A stretch of 64,000 bases of DNA from CAMCYM01 sp964405405 (GTDB lineage: Bacteria > Bacteroidota > Bacteroidia > Flavobacteriales_D > Sanyastnellaceae). Positions 51,417 to 60,194 of the stretch are shown here, one piece after another. The notes below the pieces were generated by a model. The model was not told where the DNA came from. It saw nothing but the letters and a program-made list of their open reading frames with translations, and did no database searches. The stretch's first letter is position 1; each line of letters starts with the position of its first letter. The position numbers and the translations under genes are program-made. The stretch is taken from positions 4,684-68,683 of the forward strand of contig CAYONT010000009.1 of assembly GCA_964405405.1 (NCBI GenBank), read 5' to 3'.

Positions 51417-52844
51417 TCAAGGGCGCGGGGAGGGGACGACCTGGATGCGGGCGAAGCCGCCGGTTTCGGGGTGGATGGTGTAGGTTCCGGGGGGCCAACC
51501 GGCGACCGGGACCGCGGGGCCCTGACCGCGGGCCACGGCCTTCCCCTGGGGGTCGCGGGCGGTCCAGGGGGTGGTGGCCGTCAGTTGGGGTAGGATGACC
51601 CGGTCGATGGCGGGGTTGGGGAAGGCCGTCAAGGGCGGTTGCGCCTCGGAGGGGAGTCCGGGGCTGGCCGTGGAGCCGATGGGGGTGAGGTCGATGATCC
51701 AGCCGGTACCGAGGCCATCGGCATCCCCTCCACAGACCATGCCCCAGGTGCTACCGCCCGAAGTCCAGGTGGTTGAAGCCGCCCGGAACCTGCCGGGGAA
51801 ATTCGGGAGGACATCCGTCCCGACTGCCGATTGGCTGGCACCGTCCCAAAGCAAGGATTCGAAAGGCGCGTAGGTAGTGGTCACATTGAAACCGGTTTCG
51901 TCCGCGCCTCCGGACACGATCAATGTGCTGAACCACCCCGTATTGTAGGCGAACGCCCCGTGGTAGCTGTGGCCATTTTGCAGGCCAAACCCCCACCAAA
52001 CATCGTTTGCCACGTCATACCACGCTCCTTGGGGTGTTCCTTCGAAGAGGTTGAGTTCGGGGTTGTACACCCTTCCTCCGAGCACCACAATGCCCGGCCC
52101 AGCGCCGCCATCGATCGCCACCGCTGCGAGGTGGTCTGCAGCCCATGGCAGGTCTGCGATGGGTTGCCAAGCGAGGGAAATGGGGTCGTATCGTTCACAC
52201 GACGCGAGCTGGTATCCAGCATCGGGGTTGAAGCCGCCGATGGCCACGGCACTGCCGTCGTAAAGGGCCACCAAGGCATGGGAGGAGCGAGCGATGTTCA
52301 GGTCAGGACCGGCTTCGAGGGTGTTGTTCAGGGTGTTGAGCCAGAAAGTCCCGGCTTGGTCGGAGGTTCCATCGTAGCCGCCGGTGATCAAGATGCGGCC
52401 GAAGGGCATGGCGCAACTGGCATGGCCCGCCCGCCCGCTCGGCAAACTGGGGCCGGGGGTCCAACCGTCCACATCGGCGCTGTACCGCATCAATTCGGTG
52501 GGGTAGTTGCTCGTCCCGTCCCAGCCGCCGATGATGACCACGCCGTCCTCCGTCGGGTGTGCGGTATGGTCCTGTCGGGGCGCAGGGAGGGATGCCCGGG
52601 GGTTCCAAGCATCCTCAATCGGGTCGTATGCTTCTGTGCTGGAAAGAGTCATTCCGCCATCAAACCCGCCCACAGCCAGGACGCCGACCCCAGGATGGAA
52701 GGTCAGCGAATGGGCTTCGCGGTAGTCCCAGAGCGGGGCGATGGGGGAGGGGGTTTGGGCCCAACCCAGGACAGACATCCCACCGATGCACCCGAGGAAG
52801 GCGATGGCCCCGCGGGGTACAGGCCTCAATGCATTCACAATCAT
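51417..52844 (-). CDS. Secreted Kelch-repeat protein with T9SS sorting tail
   Basis: A 475-residue secreted protein of unknown ligand. A signal peptide (IAFLGCIGGMSVLGWAQT) is followed by about five Kelch-like blades with GG pairs: VGVLAVGGFDGGMTLSSTEA, VVIIGGWDGTSNYPTELMRY, RILITGGYDGTSDQAGTFWL, AVAIGGFNPDAGYQLASCER and IVVLGGRVYNPE. These make a beta-propeller over about 45-380. The C-terminal 80 residues resemble the type A T9SS sorting domain (TAFPNPAIDRVILPQ, PPGTYTIHPETGGFARIQVV). It is divergent from truB across a 61-base gap. Confidence 0.87.
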   Translation of the reverse strand: MIVNALRPVPRGAIAFLGCIGGMSVLGWAQTPSPIAPLWDYREAHSLTFHPGVGVLAVGGFDGGMTLSSTEAYDPIEDAWNPRASLPAPRQDHTAHPTEDGVVIIGGWDGTSNYPTELMRYSADVDGWTPGPSLPSGRAGHASCAMPFGRILITGGYDGTSDQAGTFWLNTLNNTLEAGPDLNIARSSHALVALYDGSAVAIGGFNPDAGYQLASCERYDPISLAWQPIADLPWAADHLAAVAIDGGAGPGIVVLGGRVYNPELNLFEGTPQGAWYDVANDVWWGFGLQNGHSYHGAFAYNTGWFSTLIVSGGADETGFNVTTTYAPFESLLWDGASQSAVGTDVLPNFPGRFRAASTTWTSGGSTWGMVCGGDADGLGTGWIIDLTPIGSTASPGLPSEAQPPLTAFPNPAIDRVILPQLTATTPWTARDPQGKAVARGQGPAVPVAGWPPGTYTIHPETGGFARIQVVPSPRP

Positions 52845-52893
52845 GACTTTCTGCTGGTTTTTTGCTGGCTTTCTGGGCCTGAAGTTAGCGCAT

Positions 52894-52901
52894 TACCTTC
52901 G
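52894..52901 (+). promoter_or_regulatory. truB -7 promoter element
   Basis: TACCTTCG matches TAnnTTYG and ends 4 bases before ATG 52906, predicting a leaderless mRNA and supporting that start over the longer open frame from 52741. Confidence 0.55.
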
Positions 52902-52905
52902 CGGC

Positions 52906-53679
52906 ATGCAGTTCCAAGCGCCGGAGGATTTCACCGCAGGTAGGGTGTTGTTGATTGACAAGCCGTTGGGTTGGACTTCGTTCGATGTGGTAAACAAGGT
53001 GCGCACTACGCTTTACAAGTCATTGGGCTTGAAGAAGTTGAAGGTGGGTCACGCGGGCACCTTGGATCCGTTGGCGACGGGGGTGCTGGTCGTTTGTACG
53101 GGGGCCATGACGAAGCAAATCGATGGGTTGCTGTCCGCGGACAAGGGTTACCGCGCCGTGATTCGGCTGGGGGCTACCACGGCTTCTTCGGACGCAGAGA
53201 CGGAGGTGGACTCCTGGGGTCCCTCCGACGCGGTCTTGGCACTGGACCGGGACCGGGTGGCGGCCGCGCTACCCACCCTCACCGGGGTCATCTTACAACG
53301 CCCGCCGGCCTTCTCCGCGAAGAAGATCGATGGTCAGCGCGCCTATGCCCTGGCCCGGGCGGGCGCTGCCCCGGACCTGCCACCGGTGACCGTCACGGTG
53401 CACCGCTTCGACCTCAAGGACCTCCAGCCCACGGTCACCGACGGCCATCCGGTTCTCGACGTGACAGTCGAGATCCACTGTTCCAAAGGGACCTACATCC
53501 GGTCCCTCGCCCGCGACCTCGGTGCGGCCCTCGGCGTCGGTGGAACCCTCGTCGCCCTCCACCGGACCGCGTCCGGAACCTTCACCGACGCCGACACCTG
53601 GCCCCTCGAGACCCTCCTGGCCCGCATTCGTTCCCTCGCCCCTGCCGGAAATGACGCCCCCGAAACCCCGGCCCGGTAA
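52906..53679 (+). CDS. truB: tRNA pseudouridine-55 synthase
   Basis: Converts U55 in the T-loop of tRNA to pseudouridine. The 257-residue product has LLIDKPLGWTSFDVVNKVR, the catalytic aspartate in VGHAGTLDPLATGVLVVCTG, YRAVIRLGATTASSDAETE and GTYIRSLARDLGAALG. The start MQFQAPEDF at 52906 fits the family and the promoter. It is followed 24 bases later by the TraB/GumN gene on the same strand, probably co-transcribed. Confidence 0.95.
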   Translation: MQFQAPEDFTAGRVLLIDKPLGWTSFDVVNKVRTTLYKSLGLKKLKVGHAGTLDPLATGVLVVCTGAMTKQIDGLLSADKGYRAVIRLGATTASSDAETEVDSWGPSDAVLALDRDRVAAALPTLTGVILQRPPAFSAKKIDGQRAYALARAGAAPDLPPVTVTVHRFDLKDLQPTVTDGHPVLDVTVEIHCSKGTYIRSLARDLGAALGVGGTLVALHRTASGTFTDADTWPLETLLARIRSLAPAGNDAPETPAR

Positions 53680-53703
53680 TTTCCACCCCCCTTCCCGCAT
53701 CTC

Positions 53704-54582
53704 ATGCCCATGACCCCAACCCGCGCCCGCTGCCTCATCGCCTCGTTTGCCCTGCTTGCGCTGGGCCTCCAAGCCCCGGCCCAACTCCTATGGAGCCTGT
53801 ACCCTCCGGGGGGCGGTGCACCGTCCTACCTCTTCGGAACCATGCACCTCGTTCCAGGTGAGTACACCCCCTCTGATGAAGTGAAATCAGCCATCGCGGC
53901 CAGCGATGCCTTTGCCATGGAAGTGCTGTTGGACCTGTCCCTCGCCGATCAGGTGGAACTCGCTCGGTTGATGATGATGGACCCACCCCTGCAGGAACGC
54001 CTTGACCCGGTGAAGTTCCAGCAGGTTCGTGCCGAAGCTTTGGCCTTGGGCTTGAAGCCGGCGAACTTCGACCGTCTGTGCACCTTTCAACCCATTTTCA
54101 TGGCGCCGGCCGTTCTGGCCATGGCCTTGGATCCCGCCTCAGAAGTGGACCGAGCGCTGTACCGATATGCCCGCAAGAAGAAGTGCGCATTGCACGGATT
54201 TGAAACGGCTGAATTTCAGCTCAACCTACTCTCCCAAATCCCCATCGAGCAGCAATTGAAGATGTTCGATGGCCCAGATGTTTGGGGACTCATGGAGTTT
54301 GAAAAAATGGCCCACCTGTATGCCCATGAGCGCTTGGATTCTCTGCACGCGTTCATCAGTGACGGCATGGAAACCGACTTTCCGGGCCTGGAGAAGGCCC
54401 TGTTGGAAGACCGAAACCGGGCTTGGATCCCTCAGATTGAGGCCCTCGCGGCCGAAGGAACGGTTTTTGTTGCGGTGGGGGCAGGTCACCTATCGGGCCC
54501 GACGGGGGTCCTGGCCCTGCTCCAGGAGCGCGGTTGGCGTTGCTCGCCCTTCGCCAGGGAGGAGCCTCAGTCCGGCCGCTGA
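53704..54582 (+). CDS. Exported TraB/GumN (TIKI-like) family protein
   Basis: A 292-residue protein with a signal peptide (RCLIASFALLALGLQAPAQ). It has the family marks of a metal-dependent EreA/TIKI-fold enzyme: SYLFGTMHLVPG (GxxH), AFAMEVLLDLS (catalytic-type Glu), EDRNRAWIPQIEAL, and VFVAVGAGHLSGPTGVLALLQERGW near the end. TIKI relatives are metalloproteases, but no substrate is known for the bacterial members. The last codons lie in the first copy of a 21-base direct repeat whose second copy holds the end of the convergent terC gene. Confidence 0.9.
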   Translation: MPMTPTRARCLIASFALLALGLQAPAQLLWSLYPPGGGAPSYLFGTMHLVPGEYTPSDEVKSAIAASDAFAMEVLLDLSLADQVELARLMMMDPPLQERLDPVKFQQVRAEALALGLKPANFDRLCTFQPIFMAPAVLAMALDPASEVDRALYRYARKKKCALHGFETAEFQLNLLSQIPIEQQLKMFDGPDVWGLMEFEKMAHLYAHERLDSLHAFISDGMETDFPGLEKALLEDRNRAWIPQIEALAAEGTVFVAVGAGHLSGPTGVLALLQERGWRCSPFAREEPQSGR

Positions 54583-54623
54583 CCGCCTTCGAGACGATGA
54601 CTTCAGTCCGGCCGCTGACCGCC
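54567..54623. repeat. 21-bp direct repeat spanning two convergent stop codons
   Basis: The 21 bases beginning TCAGTCCGGCCGCTGACC occur at 54567-54587 and again, unchanged, at 54603-54623. The first copy encodes the last residues and stop of the TraB gene (plus), and the second encodes GGQRPD and the stop of terC (minus). Confidence 0.9.
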
Positions 54624-55610
54624 GGCTTCTTTTGCCCCCGGCCGGCCAGAAAGCAGGGACGCCACCACCGACACAGCCAGCACCCCACCGACCACCGTGA
54701 GGCTGACGGGCGTGGGCACGTGGAACACCGGGGAAAGCACCATCTTGAACCCGATGAACGCCAGGATGATGGCCAGGCCATACTTGAGCTTGGAGAACCG
54801 GTCTTTCGAATTCGCCAGGAGGAAGTACAACGACCGGAGACCCAAGATGGCAAAGATGTTGGAGGTATAAAGGATGAAAGGGTCGTTGGGCGCAATGGCG
54901 AAAATGGCGGGGATGGAGTCGATGGCAAACAACAGGTCCGTGAACTCCACCACCGCCACCACAACGAGCAATGGGGTGGCCACGCGGACCCCATTTTCCC
55001 GGGTGAAGAATCGGTCTCCGTCGTAGTGCTCTGAGACACGGAACAGCGCATGCACTGCGCGGGCTCCGGGACTCTTGGCAAAGTCCTTTTCGCCATCATC
55101 TTGGGTGTTGGCGAACCAAGCCTTCCAACCCGCCACCACCAAGACCAATCCAAAGACCGTCAGCAACAAGTTGACTTCTAGGGTTTTGCCCATCCATTCA
55201 AAGGCGGGCAGGTAGGTCATTCGAATCAACTCCACCCCACTGAAGATGAAAACAGCCCGCAACAGGATGGCCCCCAAGATGCCGTAGAACAGCACCTTGT
55301 GTTGCAGGGTCTCCGAGACATTGAAGAAGTGGAACACGAGGATGAACACAAAAAGGTTGTCCACAGACAGGGCCTTTTCGATCCAATAAGCGCTCTGAAA
55401 TTGCGCAAAGGACTCCATCCCCATGGTGTGGTAAATCAACGCGCTGAACCCCATCGCAAACCCGATCCAGACGGCGGTCCAGCCCAGGGCCTGGCGGTTG
55501 GTGATGGCATGGCTCCGCCGGTTGAATACGCCAAGGTCCAGGGCCAGCAACAGTACGATGCCGATGCCGAAAGCAGTCAACAAGCCGGGGTGGTGGGACA
55601 GAGAATCCAT
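54603..55610 (-). CDS. TerC/Alx-family integral membrane protein
   Basis: A 335-residue inner-membrane protein with about eight or nine hydrophobic helices. It shows the TerC core: LDLGVFNRRSHAITNRQAL, the acidic membrane segment IEKALSVDNLFVFILVFHFF, and VVVAVVEFTDLLFAIDSIPAIFAI with the paired aspartates of the family. Relatives (Alx, YceF type) export manganese or help metal loading of secreted enzymes. No manganese riboswitch is possible here, since only 42 bases separate it from mfd, with which it is probably co-transcribed. Confidence 0.92.
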   Translation of the reverse strand: MDSLSHHPGLLTAFGIGIVLLLALDLGVFNRRSHAITNRQALGWTAVWIGFAMGFSALIYHTMGMESFAQFQSAYWIEKALSVDNLFVFILVFHFFNVSETLQHKVLFYGILGAILLRAVFIFSGVELIRMTYLPAFEWMGKTLEVNLLLTVFGLVLVVAGWKAWFANTQDDGEKDFAKSPGARAVHALFRVSEHYDGDRFFTRENGVRVATPLLVVVAVVEFTDLLFAIDSIPAIFAIAPNDPFILYTSNIFAILGLRSLYFLLANSKDRFSKLKYGLAIILAFIGFKMVLSPVFHVPTPVSLTVVGGVLAVSVVASLLSGRPGAKEAGGQRPD

Positions 55611-55652
55611 GCGGATGCTTGGGCTAAGGTGTGAACAAGACCTCTTGTGCGC

Positions 55653-58600
55653 TCAGTGCGCAGCGGGTTGGGCTGCTTCCGGAGCTGCTTCCGAGGCAGA
55701 AAGGCCTGCGATGTCCTCGAGGATGTGCAGGGCTTGGTGGGGCGATGTAACGGCGTCGAATGACATGCGCAATCCGCCGTTCCGCTGGTACATCTGGGCT
55801 TTTTTAGGATGCTCCTTGAGGTAGTCGAGGATGCGCTGGAAAACGGGCCCCGCATAGAACGGACTGTCGGCGTCTGATACAAAGGCCGTGATCATCTTGT
55901 CCGATTTCAGGACCACCTTTTCCATCCCCAGGTATTCTGCAATCCATCGGATGCGGATGGTATCAATCAGGCCTTCTGCCTCCTCGGGCAAGGGGCCGAA
56001 GCGGTCCTCCAGCCTTGCCTTGAAGGCCTCGAGGTCCTCCTCCTTGTCCAATTCGTCCAATTCCCGGTACAACGCGATGCGCTCAGGGATGTCGCTGACA
56101 TAGGAGTCGGGAATCAACAGGGCAAAATCCGTCTCCAAAACGGCCTCTTGGACATACCGACGCCCCGATCGTCGTTCCTCTTGGAAAACGGCCGCAAACT
56201 CCTCATCCTTGAGCTCCTGAACGGCCTCTGCGAGGATTTTTTGGTACATGTCGAAGCCCAGTTCGGAAATGAACCCACTTTGCTCCCCGCCCAATAAGTC
56301 GCCGGCTCCCCGGATGTCGAGGTCGCGCATGGCGATTTGGATGCCGCTTCCGAGGTCGCTGAACTGCTCGATGGCCTGCAGCCGCTTCCGGCTCTCATCG
56401 GGCAGCAGGTGGAGCGGAGGGGCCAGCAGGTAGCAGAAAGCCTTCTTGTTGGACCGGCCCACACGTCCCCTCAACTGGTGCAAATCGCTGAGTCCGAAGT
56501 GGTGTGCTTCATGGATGATCATCGTGTTCGCGTTCGAGATGTCGATACCGGATTCGATGATGGTGGTGGCGATGAGGACATCGAAGCTGCCCTCGATGAA
56601 GCGCGCCATGACCTCCTCGAGCTGTTTGCCCTCCATTTGGCCATGCCCAATGCCGATGCGCACGTCTGGGAGCAACCGCTGGATCATGCCGGCCATTTCG
56701 GCGATGTTCTGGACCCGGTTGTGCACGAAAAACACCTGTCCGCCCCGGCTGACCTCGTAGGAGATGGCGTCCCGGATGAGGCCCTCATCGAACGGTGCCA
56801 AGGTCGTCTCCACGGGTTGCCGGTTGGGCGGCGGGGTCGAAATCACCGACAGGTCGCGTGCGCCCATGAGGCTGAACTGCAGCGTCCGGGGGATGGGCGT
56901 GGCCGTCAGCGTCAGCGTGTCAACTTGGGCGCGCAGGGTCTTCAACTTGTCCTTCGCCCCCACCCCAAATTTCTGTTCTTCGTCGATGACCAACAGACCC
57001 AAGTCCTTGAATTTCAGCTTGGAACCCAAGATGGCATGCGTCCCAATCAAGATGTCCACCTTGCCCTCGGCCACCTTGCTCAAGGTTTCCGAGAGCGCTT
57101 TCCCCGTTTTGAACCGGTTGATGTAGTCCACCGTGACCGGAAAATCGTGCAACCGGCGGCTGAAACTCCGGTAGTGCTGCATGCTGAGGATGGTCGTAGG
57201 CACGAGAACCGCGACCTGCTTCCCGTCCGTTGCCGCCTTGAACGCCGCCCGAATGGCAACTTCGGTTTTGCCGAAGCCCACATCCCCGCACACCAGGCGG
57301 TCCATGGGCGATGGCTTCTCCATGTCCCGTTTCACCGCCTCGCAAGCGGCGTGTTGGTCCGGCGTGTCCTCGAACAGGAACCCGGCCTCGAGCGCATGCT
57401 GCAGGTATCCATCCGGTGGGAAGGCGTGCCCGGGCGTGGTTTTCCGGCGCGCATACAGTTGCAAAAGATCGAAAGCCAGCGCCTTCACCCGGGTCTTCGT
57501 GCTGGCCTTGGTCGCTTGCCAGGCCCCGGACCCCAGCTTGCTCACCTTGGGGGCCACCCCTTCGCGCGAGGTATACTTCGCGATCCGATGGAGCGAGTGA
57601 ATGCTCACGTACAGGACATCACCGCCTTTGTAGGCCAAACGAATGGCCTCCTGCTCCTTCCCGTTCACCTCAATCTTCTGCAAACCCCCAAACTGACCGA
57701 TGCCGTGGTCGATGTGCACCACGTAATCCCCCGGCTCGAGAGCCAGCAACTCCTTGATAGTCAGCGCTTGCTTGTTCTGCTTGAAGTGCTCCTTGAGCTT
57801 GAAGCGGTGGTACCGTTCGAAGAGTTGGTGATCGGTGTAAACCAGGATGCGGGCATCCTTGTCCACGAATCCAGCGCTTAACTCCAAGGCGATGGGGTGG
57901 TGTGGAACCTCTTCGCCCCGGTCGGTGAAGATGTCGTGGAGGCGCTCGAGCTGGGTCGCTTGGCCTGCGACCAGGACGTTCAGGTACCCCTGGCGGTGGT
58001 TGGCGGCCAAATTCGATGAAATCAGGTCGAAATTCTTGTTGAAACTCGGCTGCGGGAGCATGTCAAACGACAGGATGGACCGGTCGGGCGGCAAGTTGCT
58101 TCCGCCGAATTCGACCACGCGGAAGGGGGCAAGGAGTGCGTTGAGGCCAGAAGGATCGAGGTACAGTTCCTCAGGGGGACTGTGTTTCAGGGGAGAGGAT
58201 GCTGTGACCCTTGCGAAGGCGGCTTGGGCCTTCTCCATGGCCTTCTCCAGCCCCACTTGGCACCGGGCAACGTCCACCATCCAGACCACCGTATCCGCTG
58301 GCAGGAAGGCAAAAAAGGGTTCCACCGTGGTATGAAGTTCCTTGTCCTGGATGTTGGGCACCACCACAGCACGAGTCATCTTGCTGATGCTCAATTGGTT
58401 GACGGGGTCGAACTTTCGAATGCTCTCCAACTCATCCCCGAAAAACTCCAACCGGTAGGGGTGCTCAAACGAGAAGGAAAAGATGTCCACAATGCCACCT
58501 CGCACGGCGTACTGACCGGGTTCGTACACAAAATCGACCTTCTCAAATCCGTATTCAATGAACACCTCGTCCAGAAAATCGGAGGTGTACTTTTCTCCGA

Positions 58601-59099
58601 CTTGGAGGGTGAAAGTGGAGCTTTCCAACTCCTGACGGCTGATGACCCGTTCTGAAAGGGCCTCTGGGTAGGTCACCACCGCGAGGCCACCCCGGTCGCG
58701 TTGGATTTCGTGTAGGACCTCCGCGCGCATGGCGATGTTTGCATTCTCGGTTACCTCCTCTTGGTAAGGCACGCGCGCGGACCGAGGAAAAAACAGCGGT
58801 TTAACTTGATTATCAAGCAGTTGTTCAAGGTCATTTAGAAAATAGGCAGCGGTCTCCTTGTCATCCAATACGAAGAGGTGGTTTCCGCGAATGCGCTGTC
58901 CTTCGCTGTATCGACCGGGTTTGTCAGGGGCAGTTCGCAGTTTTCCAGGACCCAACATCACGTTCACAGCCACCAGGGCTGTGGCGGATCCAACGATGCC
59001 TTTCAGTTCCACCCGGGCACGGGGCGGGGCCAGGGATGAGCGCAGGGTTTCGGTCCGGGGGTCTAGGTCGTACCGTTCGAGGAGCTCATGGGGCCGCAT
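55653..59099 (-). CDS. mfd: Transcription-repair coupling factor
   Basis: A 1148-residue ATPase that pushes stalled RNA polymerase off lesions and recruits UvrA. The N-terminal UvrB-like module covers about 1-350, the CarD-like RNA polymerase interaction domain is at about 460-560 (LEPGDYVVHIDHGIGQFGGL), and the RecG-like translocase follows with GDVGFGKTEVAIRAAF (Walker A), the box DEEQKFGV and TATPIPRTLQFSL. RGRVGRSNKKAFCYLL and the TRCF C-terminal domain close it. The -7 element TAACTTCG ends 5 bases before ATG 59099. It lies between fbp and terC. Confidence 0.96.
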   Translation of the reverse strand: MRPHELLERYDLDPRTETLRSSLAPPRARVELKGIVGSATALVAVNVMLGPGKLRTAPDKPGRYSEGQRIRGNHLFVLDDKETAAYFLNDLEQLLDNQVKPLFFPRSARVPYQEEVTENANIAMRAEVLHEIQRDRGGLAVVTYPEALSERVISRQELESSTFTLQVGEKYTSDFLDEVFIEYGFEKVDFVYEPGQYAVRGGIVDIFSFSFEHPYRLEFFGDELESIRKFDPVNQLSISKMTRAVVVPNIQDKELHTTVEPFFAFLPADTVVWMVDVARCQVGLEKAMEKAQAAFARVTASSPLKHSPPEELYLDPSGLNALLAPFRVVEFGGSNLPPDRSILSFDMLPQPSFNKNFDLISSNLAANHRQGYLNVLVAGQATQLERLHDIFTDRGEEVPHHPIALELSAGFVDKDARILVYTDHQLFERYHRFKLKEHFKQNKQALTIKELLALEPGDYVVHIDHGIGQFGGLQKIEVNGKEQEAIRLAYKGGDVLYVSIHSLHRIAKYTSREGVAPKVSKLGSGAWQATKASTKTRVKALAFDLLQLYARRKTTPGHAFPPDGYLQHALEAGFLFEDTPDQHAACEAVKRDMEKPSPMDRLVCGDVGFGKTEVAIRAAFKAATDGKQVAVLVPTTILSMQHYRSFSRRLHDFPVTVDYINRFKTGKALSETLSKVAEGKVDILIGTHAILGSKLKFKDLGLLVIDEEQKFGVGAKDKLKTLRAQVDTLTLTATPIPRTLQFSLMGARDLSVISTPPPNRQPVETTLAPFDEGLIRDAISYEVSRGGQVFFVHNRVQNIAEMAGMIQRLLPDVRIGIGHGQMEGKQLEEVMARFIEGSFDVLIATTIIESGIDISNANTMIIHEAHHFGLSDLHQLRGRVGRSNKKAFCYLLAPPLHLLPDESRKRLQAIEQFSDLGSGIQIAMRDLDIRGAGDLLGGEQSGFISELGFDMYQKILAEAVQELKDEEFAAVFQEERRSGRRYVQEAVLETDFALLIPDSYVSDIPERIALYRELDELDKEEDLEAFKARLEDRFGPLPEEAEGLIDTIRIRWIAEYLGMEKVVLKSDKMITAFVSDADSPFYAGPVFQRILDYLKEHPKKAQMYQRNGGLRMSFDAVTSPHQALHILEDIAGLSASEAAPEAAQPAAH

Positions 59100-59104
59100 G
59101 GCCG

Positions 59105-59112
59105 CGAAGTTA
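59105..59112 (-). promoter_or_regulatory. mfd -7 promoter element
   Basis: TAACTTCG on the minus strand, 5 bases from the ATG, so an internal, leaderless transcript of mfd is possible in addition to read-through from fbp. Confidence 0.5.
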
Positions 59113-59129
59113 GGGCGGTTCGCCTTGCC

Positions 59130-60122
59130 TTAGTTCGTGGCTGCCTCCCGGAATTGGCGCAACAACTCGACGGAGCTGCGCTGTCCGATGTACAAGGGCG
59201 ACCGCTCATGGAGCGTCTGAGGAACCCGGTCTAGGATGCGGCCCTGGTCATCCTCAGCGAGTCCACCCGCTTCTTCGGCGATGAAGGCAAGCGGAGCGCA
59301 TTCATAAAGCAGGCGGAGCTTCCCTTGGGGCTTGGTTTGGAGCGATGGGTACAAATAGATGCCCCCGTGGATGAGGTTGCGGTGGAAATCGGCGACCAAG
59401 GAGCCGATGTAGCGTGCCCGTGCCCCCGGAACGCTTCGGCAATGGGCGATGTACGCTTGGACAGCTGGGGCGGTTTCGGGGAGGAGGGTGTCGTTGACAG
59501 CATACGTAGGACCCTCTGGTGGAAAGGTCATGGCTGGGTGGGAAAGGAAGAACTCCCCGACCGCCGGATCTAGTGTGAACCCATTGACACCATGTCCCGT
59601 GGTGTAAACGAGCATGGTGGATGAACCATATAATATGTATCCCGCAGCCACTTGAGCGCTTCCAGGCTGCATGAAGTCATTGAAAGTCAATGGTTCACCG
59701 AGCGGGGTGGTTCGTCGCAGGATGCTGAAGATGGTCCCAATGCTGACATTGACATCGATGTTGGAGCTTCCATCGAGGGGGTCGAGTAAGACGATGTATT
59801 TCCCTTCACGGCCCCCCTCGTTGCAGATGACGGGGTCTTCTCGCTCCTCGGAACCGATGCCTGCCACGGACTTGCCCGCGGACAAGATCCTGAGGAAGGT
59901 TCGGTCCGCAAAAACGTCGAGCTTCTGTTGCGCCTCGTCCTGGACGTTGTAAACCTCTGTGCCCCCGAGGATGCCCGCGAGGCCAGCGCGGTTCACTTGG
60001 TGGTTGACAATCTTCGCCGCAACACCGAGATCGGTGAGGACGCGGGTGAGTTGACCAGACACAAACGGGAAAGCCGCTTGACGGTCCATGATGAACTCCT
60101 GCAAGGTAACGGTCTTGCTCAT
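59130..60122 (-). CDS. fbp: Fructose-1,6-bisphosphatase, class I
   Basis: Hydrolyses fructose-1,6-bisphosphate in gluconeogenesis. The 330-residue enzyme has the metal-site motif LLDPLDGSSNIDVNVSIGT, GIGSEEREDPVI with the conserved glutamates, NDFMQPGSAQVAAGYILYG and RYIGSLVADFHRNLIHGG. ATG 60122 (MSKTVTLQEF) is the family start, and a TATCTTTG element sits 15 bases upstream; ATG 60140 overlaps that element. mfd follows after 30 bases. Confidence 0.95.
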   Translation of the reverse strand: MSKTVTLQEFIMDRQAAFPFVSGQLTRVLTDLGVAAKIVNHQVNRAGLAGILGGTEVYNVQDEAQQKLDVFADRTFLRILSAGKSVAGIGSEEREDPVICNEGGREGKYIVLLDPLDGSSNIDVNVSIGTIFSILRRTTPLGEPLTFNDFMQPGSAQVAAGYILYGSSTMLVYTTGHGVNGFTLDPAVGEFFLSHPAMTFPPEGPTYAVNDTLLPETAPAVQAYIAHCRSVPGARARYIGSLVADFHRNLIHGGIYLYPSLQTKPQGKLRLLYECAPLAFIAEEAGGLAEDDQGRILDRVPQTLHERSPLYIGQRSSVELLRQFREAATN

Positions 60123-60137
60123 TTCAAAACCTTTTCC

Positions 60138-60145
60138 CAAAGATA
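60138..60145 (-). promoter_or_regulatory. fbp -7 promoter element
   Basis: TATCTTTG on the minus strand matches TAnnTTTG, 15 bases upstream of ATG 60122. Confidence 0.55.
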
Positions 60146-60194
60146 GGACGTTGGGTTTGGCCTACGAAAAACCCCCTACATTAATATGTATGTG

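Noticed and set aside
55611..55652. Manganese riboswitch upstream of terC
   Set aside because: Only 42 bases separate terC from mfd, too short for the known aptamer.
56337..57881. 514-residue open frame on the plus strand
   Set aside because: Antisense to mfd, rich in His/Arg/Val as expected of a shadow frame.
60166..60190. Terminator between fbp and rsmA
   Set aside because: A weak GGGTTT/AAACCC hairpin is present nearby but lacks a T-run on either strand.
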